Source: Mucilaginibacter sp.
Lineage (GTDB): Bacteria; Bacteroidota; Bacteroidia; Sphingobacteriales; Sphingobacteriaceae
Direction: 5' to 3'
Assembly: GCA_028288315.1 (NCBI GenBank)
Contig: JAQBNY010000185.1
Span: 1 to 11,214, forward strand
DNA: 11,214 nucleotides
Shown: positions 1-6,725 of the stretch, in pieces
How positions within the stretch are numbered: the first letter of the stretch is position 1
How the letters are laid out: every line of letters starts with the position of its first letter
Notes under the pieces: model-generated
The model's input: only the letters and a program-made list of their open reading frames with translations
The model's database searches: none
What the model was told of the DNA's origin: nothing
Made by a program: the position numbers and the translations under genes

Positions 1-1702
1 TATCCAACTTCACAGGAGAAAGCGCATCTAAATTATCCTCCTTAATTTTAAAGCCAAAAGCTGTAAGCCCAACCCATGCTATTTTATTATTGTAAATAGC
101 AGGCTGATAAGCTCCTATAAGCTCACTATTAGAAGAATTGAGTTCAACTATACTTCCGTTTTTTACTGAAAGCGCAAATAACTTATCATCAACACCTGAT
201 GTTTTGCTAAAGAAAATAAGGTCTTTAAATACGGATATGAATCCAACCGGCTCGTAACTAAAAGGTAGCAGGTATTTTGTATCCCCCGTTTTAATATCAA
301 TTAACTCCAATGACATTTTACCATCCTGGTTTCGTACTGCAGATACAAGCTTACTGTTACCATAAAATTTTGGATATGTATAAAATAGCTCGTCGCTATT
401 CGGGATAACGGAAATAAGTTTACCGCTCTGGGCATTTAGCAAATGTAATTCACTTTTACCTGATGTATTAACCTGTACAGCCGCTATCGTTTTACCATCC
501 GGACTAAATGCTGGCGAAAAATACTTGGTTTTCCGGGTAATGCGGCGTTCTTTACCCGTGTTTATATCAAGCACAACCAGTTCATTATAATTGCGGTAAC
601 CCCAGCGCACATCTGGCCTATAGGCGGAGTAAACTACTTTACCATCATTATAGGTGAAGTAATTATCAGTAGCAATACTTTGTACACTGATGGCTCTTTC
701 CCTGCTGCCTGTTTTAATAACAAACCGGGGAATATGAGAATAAGTAGTTTTAAGATAAATGAGTGTGCTGTCGTTCACATAAGCCGGGTATTCCTGATCT
801 GCTATAAAGTGCTGATTTTTCTTGAATGTGCTATCAGGCTTATCATTTTTAAACTGCTGTTTAAAATGATTAAAAGCATCGCCCCTAAATTGCTTATAGC
901 TTTTACCTGAATACTTTTTAACCGCTTGCTGAAACGGATAAAACAATCCGTTATATGATGCAGCATTATGAGTAACATTTTTCCAAAACATGTTGCCATA
1001 TTTTTCGCGGCCATATGCCACCATCATATAACCCATAGGGTAATGGTTAGGAACATAATCCCGGTAAGAGCCATTACGCAGCTTCATCCAGCTATAATTG
1101 CGCCCGGCAGACCATAACGCACGGTATCCGCTAAAAAAGTACGGCAGCCGCCCCCTGCCCTGTTTACTCACAAGGGTTTCATTATAAACGGCATCGCCCT
1201 CAAAAAACCAATTGGGAACACTCAAATCATTACCTAGTGCTTGTCCGCCTTCGCCAAATGCTATTTTTAAGGCATGTGATAAGCCCACATTAAAGTTATT
1301 GTATTGCTGCACATGTCTAAACTCATGAATAGCCAATTGTACCGCCCAGGGCAAACTGCCAAGATCAAAACTATTTTGCTCGGGTGTTAAATAAAACTCA
1401 CTGCGGAAAGGCGCCAAACCAACATAACCATTTGAAATAGTGGTTTGGTTTTGCAAAACAATGCTCACTTGCTTTTGCTTAAAGCCGATGGTGGCTTTAG
1501 TGGACGGGCTCATGCGCTGTATAATATCAGCTATACGCATGGCTGATGAATCCATCCCCTGTGAATATATAACCTTAGCTGTATTTGTGTTTATCTGTTT
1601 CCACTTTATTGACGGTGGATTGCCCCCGAATTGCTGGGCCTTAGATATAGTAGTAACTAAAAGTAACGGCAGCAGTAAGTTTAGTAAGGAACGATTATTC
1701 AT
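1..1702 (-). CDS. Secreted HExxH metallopeptidase-like / PD40 propeller protein (3' end missing)
   Basis: An uninterrupted frame runs from ATG at 1702 to the window edge, giving 567 codons and no stop, so the C-terminus is missing. Residues 1-22 form a signal peptide: short basic start, Leu-rich core and an SKA-Q cleavage site. Residues 126-130 read HEFRH, a zinc-binding HExxH motif, and about 38 residues later comes WFFEGDAVYNE (165-175), whose Glu168 fits the third zinc ligand of a gluzincin. From about residue 270 the protein is rich in aromatic and beta-strand repeats, with the PD40/TolB-type signature FSPDGK at 399-404. The arrangement suggests a periplasmic or surface peptidase-like domain joined to a beta-propeller. 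I do not recognise a named family member, and substrate and activity are unknown. The upstream NUDIX gene lies 126 bases away on the same strand. Coding, secretion and the motifs are well supported; protease activity is inference. Confidence 0.85.
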   Translation of the reverse strand, partial: MNNRSLLNLLLPLLLVTTISKAQQFGGNPPSIKWKQINTNTAKVIYSQGMDSSAMRIADIIQRMSPSTKATIGFKQKQVSIVLQNQTTISNGYVGLAPFRSEFYLTPEQNSFDLGSLPWAVQLAIHEFRHVQQYNNFNVGLSHALKIAFGEGGQALGNDLSVPNWFFEGDAVYNETLVSKQGRGRLPYFFSGYRALWSAGRNYSWMKLRNGSYRDYVPNHYPMGYMMVAYGREKYGNMFWKNVTHNAASYNGLFYPFQQAVKKYSGKSYKQFRGDAFNHFKQQFKNDKPDSTFKKNQHFIADQEYPAYVNDSTLIYLKTTYSHIPRFVIKTGSRERAISVQSIATDNYFTYNDGKVVYSAYRPDVRWGYRNYNELVVLDINTGKERRITRKTKYFSPAFSPDGKTIAAVQVNTSGKSELHLLNAQSGKLISVIPNSDELFYTYPKFYGNSKLVSAVRNQDGKMSLELIDIKTGDTKYLLPFSYEPVGFISVFKDLIFFSKTSGVDDKLFALSVKNGSIVELNSSNSELIGAYQPAIYNNKIAWVGLTAFGFKIKEDNLDALSPVKLD

Positions 1703-1738
1703 TAGTATATGAAAGTAATTACAAATTGTTGTTTATAC

Positions 1739-1786
1739 AATAATGCCTAAATATTAACGCTATAACGCTTATAATGTGGCATTATT
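1739..1786. repeat. 9-bp perfect inverted repeat around a 30-base loop
   Basis: AATAATGCC at 1739-1747 is repeated in inverted form as GGCATTATT at 1778-1786. The spacer carries TAACGCT twice with an 8-base period (1755-1761 and 1763-1769). The element lies between the NUDIX stop and the start of the metallopeptidase-like gene. No T-run follows on the minus strand, so it does not look like an intrinsic terminator; a regulatory or mRNA-structure role is possible but not shown. Confidence 0.45.
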
Positions 1787-1813
1787 CCGGTTTGCAGTTT
1801 TTAGTTCGCAGTT
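1786..1813 (+). repeat. Four degenerate tandem heptamers ending in GTT
   Basis: Four consecutive 7-base units read TCCGGTT, TGCAGTT, TTTAGTT and CGCAGTT, with GTT recurring every seven bases. They sit just 3' of the NUDIX gene in non-coding sequence. From memory, GCAGTT-like heptamers recur in intergenic DNA of Bacteroidota; here the copy is short and decayed. Confidence 0.4.
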
Positions 1814-1828
1814 GGCTTTCCTCAACCT

Positions 1829-2287
1829 CTAAGTAATCAATTTTTCCAATTCCTCTATCAACCCCATTTGCCCGGGTATTATCTTTTGCTTCGCGATGTC
1901 TATAGTAAACCAGCCAGCCCGGTCAATTTCCGGAAAACTAACTCTTTTGCCTGATTTAGGTGGCCATTCTATTTCAAAAAGGTTGCTTATAATGGCATTA
2001 TGGTCTATATCGCCTTCCACCGCCCATGCTTGTACTACTTTGCCGCTTTTTTGTTTAACGGGTTGAAGCTTTACAAAATTACCTCTGATGGTTTGACCTG
2101 TTTCTTCCTCAAATTCGCGTTGAGCTGCCGCAAGCGGTTCTTCACCATCAACATATTCCCCTTTAGGGATAGACCATGCACCTTCATCTTTTTTACGGAA
2201 AAATGGGCCGCCAGGATGAACCAGGAAAACCTGTAATTGCTCATCTGTCATGCGGTATAAAAGTATCCCTGCGCTTTGCTTCAGCAT
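1829..2287 (-). CDS. NUDIX hydrolase (COG4119-like)
   Basis: This 152-residue cytosolic protein is a single NUDIX domain. The Nudix box is complete: Gly43, Glu49, then Arg57-Glu58-Phe-Glu-Glu61-Glu62-Thr-Gly64, matching GX5EX7REUXEEXGU, with the glutamates that bind the divalent metal. Ahead of it are the stretches SAGILLYR (5-12) and GAWSIPKGE (36-44), typical of the small NTP pyrophosphohydrolase group COG4119. Family members hydrolyse nucleoside diphosphates linked to another moiety; the substrate here cannot be read from sequence. The ATG at 2287 gives a start just before the first beta-strand of the fold, as expected for a full-length member. The gene ends in TAG. It is divergent from the SRPBCC gene, separated by 86 bases, and may read toward the metallopeptidase-like gene. 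The family assignment is secure; the subfamily is probable. Confidence 0.93.
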   Translation of the reverse strand: MLKQSAGILLYRMTDEQLQVFLVHPGGPFFRKKDEGAWSIPKGEYVDGEEPLAAAQREFEEETGQTIRGNFVKLQPVKQKSGKVVQAWAVEGDIDHNAIISNLFEIEWPPKSGKRVSFPEIDRAGWFTIDIAKQKIIPGQMGLIEELEKLIT

Positions 2288-2373
2288 AAAAATGATTTAA
2301 TGGCAAATTAGCAAAACACAAACAATAATAGTTAGTTTTACTATATAAATAAACCAAGTAAACACCTATTGCC

Positions 2374-2871
2374 ATGGAAGATATACGGTGGAGTAAATTT
2401 AAGATTTGTGGTGACTATCATGTTAATTTACGTACGCTTTACATGGCCTGGGCTACCCCTGGCGGCCTGGAAAAATGGTTTTTACGCAAAGCCAATTTTT
2501 ATACCATCCCTATGCGCTTACGAGCAGCTGACGAGCAAATTTCAAAGGATGACACCTATGCATGGTACTGGCATGGTTATGACAACTCTGTACAGCAAAA
2601 AGGCACAATACTGGAAGCTAACGGGCAGGATTTTTTAAAGTTTACTTTTACAGATGATAGTATTGTAAGCGTTTCCTTTAGTACGCGTAATGACTTAACC
2701 ATTATTGAACTGGTACAGGAAAATATCCCGCAGGAAAGCGATCCGGAAAAAAACTTATTTGTACAATGCCAAGTAGGCTGGACATTTTACCTGGCCAACC
2801 TAAAATCTATTATGGAAGGTGGTAAAGACTTACGCAATAAAAGAGTGGAATTAAAGAGTTGCTTTAAGTAA
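2374..2871 (+). CDS. SRPBCC / AHSA1-like domain protein
   Basis: The protein has 165 residues and no signal peptide. It shows the pattern of the activator-of-Hsp90-ATPase-like (AHSA1) branch of the SRPBCC helix-grip fold: an early TLYMAWATPGGLEKWF stretch (21-36), a run of beta-strands containing FLKFTFTDDSIVSVSF (87-102), and a C-terminal helix starting GWTFYLANLK (135-144) then EGGKDLR (148-154), which is very typical for the family. These proteins enclose a hydrophobic pocket; most bacterial members have no assigned ligand. The ATG at 2374 was chosen because it starts immediately before the first strand; the overlapping ATG at 2369 opens a different frame with no recognisable protein. The gene is divergent from the NUDIX gene and 124 bases upstream of ribE on the same strand. 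Fold assignment is firm, function unknown. Confidence 0.88.
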   Translation: MEDIRWSKFKICGDYHVNLRTLYMAWATPGGLEKWFLRKANFYTIPMRLRAADEQISKDDTYAWYWHGYDNSVQQKGTILEANGQDFLKFTFTDDSIVSVSFSTRNDLTIIELVQENIPQESDPEKNLFVQCQVGWTFYLANLKSIMEGGKDLRNKRVELKSCFK

Positions 2872-2967
2872 CAGGTGATAATAATACCTATGGTAGTTAT
2901 CTCCGCACCATTTCTCACACTAATCTCCTCTTATTCATCCCTGCTAAAATGTACCCGCAAAAAATCT

Positions 2968-2975
2968 TAATTTTG
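2968..2975 (+). promoter_or_regulatory. Putative -7 promoter box for ribE
   Basis: TAATTTTG matches the Bacteroidota -7 consensus TAnnTTTG exactly and lies 20 bases before the ribE ATG. I see no good TTTG/TTG -33 element at the usual distance, so this is a candidate only. It would give a short leader, with no room for a riboswitch. Confidence 0.4.
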
Positions 2976-2995
2976 CGCAGTTCATAAACTCAGGC

Positions 2996-3580
2996 ATGTT
3001 TACAGGAATAATTGAAACTTTAGGAAAAGTGACCAACCTACGCCACGAGCAGGGCAATCTGCATATCACTGTGGCATCATCAATAGCGCAAGAGCTAAAG
3101 ATAGATCAATCGGTGGCACATAATGGGGTATGTTTAACGGTGATAGCACTGGCTGATGGAACGCATACAGTTACCGCAATTGAAGAAACGCTGAATAAAA
3201 CCAGCATTAGCGATTTAAAGATTGGCGAACCTGTTAACCTTGAACGCTGTATGCAAATGAACGCCCGTTTAGATGGGCACATTGTACAGGGCCATGTTGA
3301 CCAAACCGCTACCTGTACCAACTTCACTGAGTTGGATGGCAGTTGGGAATACACTTTTGAGTATGATGCGGCGGTAGGTAATGTAACTGTAGAAAAAGGC
3401 TCTATATGCGTTAATGGCATCAGCTTAACTGTGGTTAATTCCGGTCCTAATTATTTTTCGGTAGCTATTATTCCCTACACCTATGAGCATACTAACCTGC
3501 ACAATGTGAGCATAGGCACACAAGTAAACCTGGAGTTTGATATTATAGGTAAATACGTAGCCCGCTTAATGCACCGTTAA
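2996..3580 (+). CDS. ribE: Riboflavin synthase, alpha subunit
   Basis: RibE condenses two molecules of 6,7-dimethyl-8-ribityllumazine to riboflavin and 5-amino-6-ribitylamino-uracil, the last step of riboflavin synthesis, in the cytosol. The 194-residue protein starts with the near-invariant MFTGIIE and consists of two lumazine-binding repeats. The first carries NGVCLTV (43-49), the second NGISLTVV (140-147), and the junction has GHIVQGHVD (94-102). Residues matching the E. coli active site include Phe2, Ser39, Cys46, His100, Ser143, Thr145 and Asp182. Length is slightly under the common 200-215. No other rib gene is adjacent, and there is no space upstream for an FMN riboswitch. The stop codon overlaps the 3' end of the convergent TPR gene. 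In some bacteria this gene is called ribC. Confidence 0.96.
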   Translation: MFTGIIETLGKVTNLRHEQGNLHITVASSIAQELKIDQSVAHNGVCLTVIALADGTHTVTAIEETLNKTSISDLKIGEPVNLERCMQMNARLDGHIVQGHVDQTATCTNFTELDGSWEYTFEYDAAVGNVTVEKGSICVNGISLTVVNSGPNYFSVAIIPYTYEHTNLHNVSIGTQVNLEFDIIGKYVARLMHR

Positions 3581-4728
3581 CGGCTCAGCATGGCAATACG
3601 GCTTTTGGAGTAATTAATAAAGTTTTGCTGCTTGGCAACCGGTGGTTTTAATGATAAATACTTTTTATAATACTTAACCGCGTTTTTCTTATCCCTTAAC
3701 TCGGTATCGTATAAACTGCCCATAGAGTAATATATCATTGGGTTTTGATCATCAAACTGCACGCTTTTTTTATAAGCTAAAGCAGCCATTTTAAATTTCG
3801 ACAATTTCTCGTTACTATCTGCAATCTCGCCGTAATAAGAGGCAACATTGGGTGATACGCCTTCTTCAATAGCTTTATACATTTTATCAATAGCCGTGCG
3901 GTGATCCTTTAATGCTTTATAAGCCAATGCCGCATAATAATAACTGGTTTCGTTTTGTCCTATATCTGCTATATCAGCAAATGTGGCTGCACTGCATTCG
4001 TAATTTTTAAGGTTATAATAAGCAACCCCAAGCTTGGTGAGCACCTGTCCGGAATTATTTCCGTTCTTTTCTAATTTAAGACCTGCCTCAACGGCTTCGG
4101 GCCATTTCTTTTCAGCATATACCAATTTAAGAAGGCTGTTTAGCAGAATGATGTTTTCCGGGTCGGCAGCTATGGCTTTATTTAGAACTTTCTCCGCCTC
4201 TGCGTTAAATTTCATACTTACGTACAAATCGCTTAGGTCTGATGCTACATCCGGTTCGGCAGGGTTTAATTTATTGGCCTTTTGCAAGTAAACCACAACG
4301 GCAGTCATATCATTTTTATCGCTGCTAATTCCTGCCAGCTGTTTATACACCAAAAAGTTAGTGGTATCGCGGGCAATTATCCTTTTATAAAAATCCTCTG
4401 CCTTTAATGCATTCCCCCTACGCAGGTTAAGGCTGCCTAAACTATATAATACTGCTGTATTGGTAGAGTCGGCATTATAAATACGCTGATAGTAACCTTC
4501 AGCCTCAGCTAAGCGGCCCGCCATGTTTGCGGTATAAGCAAGTTGCGCCAGGGCTTTTATATTGGAAACCGGTTCTGTATAAACTTTTTTCAAATAGTCT
4601 GATGCTTCTGTAAAGCGCTGATTCTGGTAATAATCAAGCAACAAGGCATCATCTGGCTTGTTGACTTGCTGCGCCAAAACCACTGTGGATAAAAGCAAAA
4701 AGACTAATTGATAACCGATAAATTTCAT
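3577..4728 (-). CDS. Secreted TPR-repeat protein
   Basis: This 383-residue protein has an N-terminal signal peptide (hydrophobic core about 6-18, cleavage near LAQ-Q at 20-21) and is otherwise built of tetratricopeptide repeats. I can see roughly nine to ten TPR units between residues 30 and 365; clear ones include TAVLYSLGSLNLRRGNALKA (91-110) and MIYYSMGSLYDTELRD (331-346). TPR arrays are protein-binding scaffolds; in Bacteroidota many exported ones serve the envelope, but the partner cannot be read here. There is no lipobox cysteine, so it is probably periplasmic and soluble. Its 3' end overlaps ribE by four bases in the convergent sense. A perfect inverted repeat abuts the start codon. 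TPR identity and export are well supported; specific function unknown. Confidence 0.9.
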   Translation of the reverse strand: MKFIGYQLVFLLLSTVVLAQQVNKPDDALLLDYYQNQRFTEASDYLKKVYTEPVSNIKALAQLAYTANMAGRLAEAEGYYQRIYNADSTNTAVLYSLGSLNLRRGNALKAEDFYKRIIARDTTNFLVYKQLAGISSDKNDMTAVVVYLQKANKLNPAEPDVASDLSDLYVSMKFNAEAEKVLNKAIAADPENIILLNSLLKLVYAEKKWPEAVEAGLKLEKNGNNSGQVLTKLGVAYYNLKNYECSAATFADIADIGQNETSYYYAALAYKALKDHRTAIDKMYKAIEEGVSPNVASYYGEIADSNEKLSKFKMAALAYKKSVQFDDQNPMIYYSMGSLYDTELRDKKNAVKYYKKYLSLKPPVAKQQNFINYSKSRIAMLSR

Positions 4729-4749
4729 ATAACTAAATTATTAGTTATA
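4728..4749. promoter_or_regulatory. 9-bp inverted repeat abutting the TPR gene start
   Basis: TATAACTAA (4728-4736) and TTAGTTATA (4741-4749) are perfect inverted arms around the 4-base loop ATTA. Read on the minus strand, the outermost base of the 3' arm is the A of the TPR gene's ATG. It could be an operator in the intergenic region shared with the divergent small gene, or a weak A/T-rich hairpin at the ribosome landing site. Only one G-C pair is present, so the RNA hairpin would be unstable. Confidence 0.4.
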
Positions 4750-4819
4750 AATGATATTTCCAAATTTTAAACAATTCACTACAGTTAGCGTTATAGAATA
4801 ATACAAATCAAAGGATACT

Positions 4820-5110
4820 ATGGATAAAATAAGAAAATTTGAATTGATGGAGAAGATTGTCCATGAATTAGAAGATTTAAAAAATAGTCAGCAAGCTATA
4901 ATTCAAAAATTAGCCAAGATAGAAGTAGACAATATTGACCTGGGGGATAAAAGGCTGGAGAAAGATTTGCCGGATATGCACCAGCGCGTAACAGATAACC
5001 TGGATACTATTGTCAGTATCCTGGCTGATTTTGCCAACCAGACTACCGACTACAGCAATAAAAACAATATTTCTGCTTTAAAACAGCAGGAGGAGATTAA
5101 CAAATTATAG
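4820..5110 (+). CDS. Small coiled-coil protein, function unknown
   Basis: A 96-residue, charged, cytosolic protein with no signal peptide or membrane segment. Two helical heptad-rich stretches are visible, about 1-36 (FELMEKIVHELEDLKNSQQA and on) and about 45-76, where leucine/isoleucine spacing suggests a coiled coil; the tail (77-96) is polar and Asn/Gln-rich. I do not recognise a family. The gene looks real: ATG with AAAGGA four bases upstream, which is uncommon in this phylum, a TAG stop, and a strong intrinsic terminator 30 bases after the stop that closes the unit. It is divergent from the TPR gene (91 bases between starts), so the two may share a regulatory region. A structural or adaptor role is possible; no function is assigned. 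Confidence 0.75.
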   Translation: MDKIRKFELMEKIVHELEDLKNSQQAIIQKLAKIEVDNIDLGDKRLEKDLPDMHQRVTDNLDTIVSILADFANQTTDYSNKNNISALKQQEEINKL

Positions 5111-5140
5111 GCTTCCAAACTATTGATTAGAATGATTTAG

Positions 5141-5166
5141 AAGCCCCAAACTGGGGCTTTTTTTTT
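5141..5166 (+). terminator. Intrinsic terminator after the small coiled-coil gene
   Basis: A 7-bp perfect stem (AAGCCCC at 5141-5147, GGGGCTT at 5153-5159) with a 5-base loop runs directly into nine consecutive T residues (5158-5166). This is a textbook rho-independent terminator for plus-strand transcription. Read from the minus strand the stem is followed by CTAAATC rather than a T-run, so it does not serve the opposite direction well. Confidence 0.9.
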
Positions 5167-5189
5167 ATGTTAAAAGAAGCAGCTTACCT

Positions 5190-6185
5190 TTACTGATACT
5201 GAATATATATTGGAGCCGGTTTAAGGTTCAGCACTTCTTTAGGTGTCATCATACGGTTGGGTGCATTCTTTATATCATTCTTGTAGAATAATTTAAACCC
5301 GGTAAACTGCACCGGTTCACCTGCTACAAAATATTTATAAGTACCTTTTTTAAGATCAGGGCCGCCCCAGCCATCCATATCCATCACAAACTGAACGCTG
5401 TTACGTAGTTTTATGTCCTTGTAATTAGTTACCATTAACCGCGTAAAACGGTGCACTACAAATATTTTTGGCGGCAGGTTATACTTTTTGCAAAGGTTGT
5501 TTAGATAATCGCTCACAAAGTTAATGTCTTTAGCATCAAATGTACCAATGCGCTTGCCCGGTACACTACCTTCCTTCATAGAAAACTCCGGGTCAATACC
5601 AAAGTGGACGTTAGGCATTTTCAAATACTTTTCTAATAGTGGAAGCTCTTTCTCTACCGTACTAAAACCAACCTGAATATCTAAAAACACCAAAGCATCA
5701 ATAGGTTTAGCCATTTCAATTACTTTATCTATCTGGCTAAAAGGCATCCGCAAATTATGCAAACCATTACGGCCTGCATCTGCCTGGGCAGTTACACAAA
5801 TATAATGCAGGGCGGGTTTTACAGGTGTTTCAGGATCAGCATCCTCCCAGTTCTTAACTTCGGCTTTTAATTTTTCAAGCATTACTTTAGGCTCGTACTG
5901 GCCCAGTATACCCATGTTTTTAGAATACATGTTGCCGTAGTAAGCCACTATCCTATTAAAAGGTAAAATAGCTCCGGGCAATGGGTAAGGCGCTTTTTTA
6001 ACAGGCCATTTTCCGGTTTTATCACCCTTGGCCAGCCGGGTCATTAAAGAATCGTACCGGGCAGTATCAAGGGTAGCTTTATTATTAGTGGTAGTGGTGG
6101 TATCCGGCTTAAGGTTTCTTGCAGATACACTGCCAATTGATACCAAAAAAACTAATAGTAAAAGTACATGGAAGGTGTTTTTCAA
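5190..6185 (-). CDS. Conserved secreted protein, possible TIM-barrel enzyme
   Basis: The 331-residue protein has a clear signal peptide (hydrophobic 6-20, SVSA-R at 19-23), then a Thr-rich linker (29-34), then one globular domain. Acidic and histidine residues sit at the ends of predicted strands: VFLDIQVG (166-173), HFGIDPEFS (194-202), FVVHRFTR (242-249) and FVMDMDGWG (266-274). This spacing is what a (beta/alpha)8 barrel with a C-terminal-face active site would show, and the opening RIVAYYGNMYSK (78-89) resembles the first strand of such barrels. I recall similar uncharacterised proteins in several phyla but no experimentally named member. A glycoside-hydrolase-like or other hydrolytic role is inference. 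The start lies 36 bases after the end of hscA on the same strand with no promoter box between, so co-transcription is likely. Reality of the gene is secure; function is not. Confidence 0.85.
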   Translation of the reverse strand: MKNTFHVLLLLVFLVSIGSVSARNLKPDTTTTTNNKATLDTARYDSLMTRLAKGDKTGKWPVKKAPYPLPGAILPFNRIVAYYGNMYSKNMGILGQYEPKVMLEKLKAEVKNWEDADPETPVKPALHYICVTAQADAGRNGLHNLRMPFSQIDKVIEMAKPIDALVFLDIQVGFSTVEKELPLLEKYLKMPNVHFGIDPEFSMKEGSVPGKRIGTFDAKDINFVSDYLNNLCKKYNLPPKIFVVHRFTRLMVTNYKDIKLRNSVQFVMDMDGWGGPDLKKGTYKYFVAGEPVQFTGFKLFYKNDIKNAPNRMMTPKEVLNLKPAPIYIQYQ

Positions 6186-6221
6186 AACAATTAGAATTTA
6201 TTATTTAACAATACTCTTATA

Positions 6222-6725
6222 CTATTCTATACTCTTACCCTTCATAGCTGTACTAATAGCTACATCCATAACACGCTCGGCAAATGGACGGGTAAAGTTG
6301 TTCAGGTCATCAATTTTGGCATGAATAAGGTCTTTGTCTCCTGTAGCCAAAGCTGCCTTTAGGGCCTCTAAATGTATATGCGTATTGCTTATTTCCTCGG
6401 CGTTCAACAGAGTTCCGTTCTTTTCAAGGAAACGCTCAACCGTATAAACCATTTGATCAGCTTCGGTTTTAGCTTCAATAAGCATGCGGGCGCTCACATC
6501 GTCTTTAGCGTGGGTAATGCTATCCATCAACATCTGTTCAACCAGTTCATCACTTATGCCATAAGCAGGTTTAACTTCCACTTCCTGCTTAACGCCTGAT
6601 CGTAGCTCAATAGCCTGTATCTTTAATATCCCATCGGCATTCAGTATAAAGTTAATATCTACCTTAGGGAAACCAGCCGGCATAGCAGGGATGCCTTTCA
6701 GTTCAAACTCGGCCAGCTTACGATT
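6222..6725 (-). pseudogene. hscA: C-terminal part of HscA, cut off by an in-frame stop
   Basis: This is the remainder of the HscA reading frame after the TAG at 6726-6728: 167 sense codons in the same frame, ending in TAG at 6222-6224. It begins NRKLAEFELKGIP, which continues the conserved Hsp70 strand motif, runs through PAGFPKVDINFILNADGILK of the peptide-binding beta-subdomain, and then becomes the charged alpha-helical lid. Joined to the upstream part it gives 618 positions, close to the 616 residues of E. coli HscA. The first internal ATG (6683) falls inside the conserved GIPAMPAGFP segment and has no ribosome-binding site, so independent translation from it is doubtful. The sequence shows no decay beyond the one stop. 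The following secreted-protein gene starts 36 bases after this end. Confidence 0.8.

Noticed and set aside
802..1014. Minus-strand 70-residue frame
   Set aside because: It is out of frame within the long secreted metallopeptidase-like gene, which is open over the whole stretch.
2369..2638. Overlapping frame starting five bases before the SRPBCC gene
   Set aside because: It shows no recognisable domain, while the frame from 2374 gives a full SRPBCC protein.
2872..2995. FMN riboswitch upstream of ribE
   Set aside because: The 124-base region lacks the conserved multi-stem pattern and a -7 box close to the ATG leaves only a short leader.
5141..5166. The GC-rich hairpin as a bidirectional terminator for the minus-strand secreted-protein gene
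   Set aside because: Read from the minus strand the stem is followed by CTAAATC instead of a T-run.
6222..6683. Separate gene starting at the internal ATG at 6683
   Set aside because: The ATG is a conserved methionine inside the Hsp70 GIPAMPAG segment and has no ribosome-binding or promoter signal; the stretch is simply the rest of hscA.
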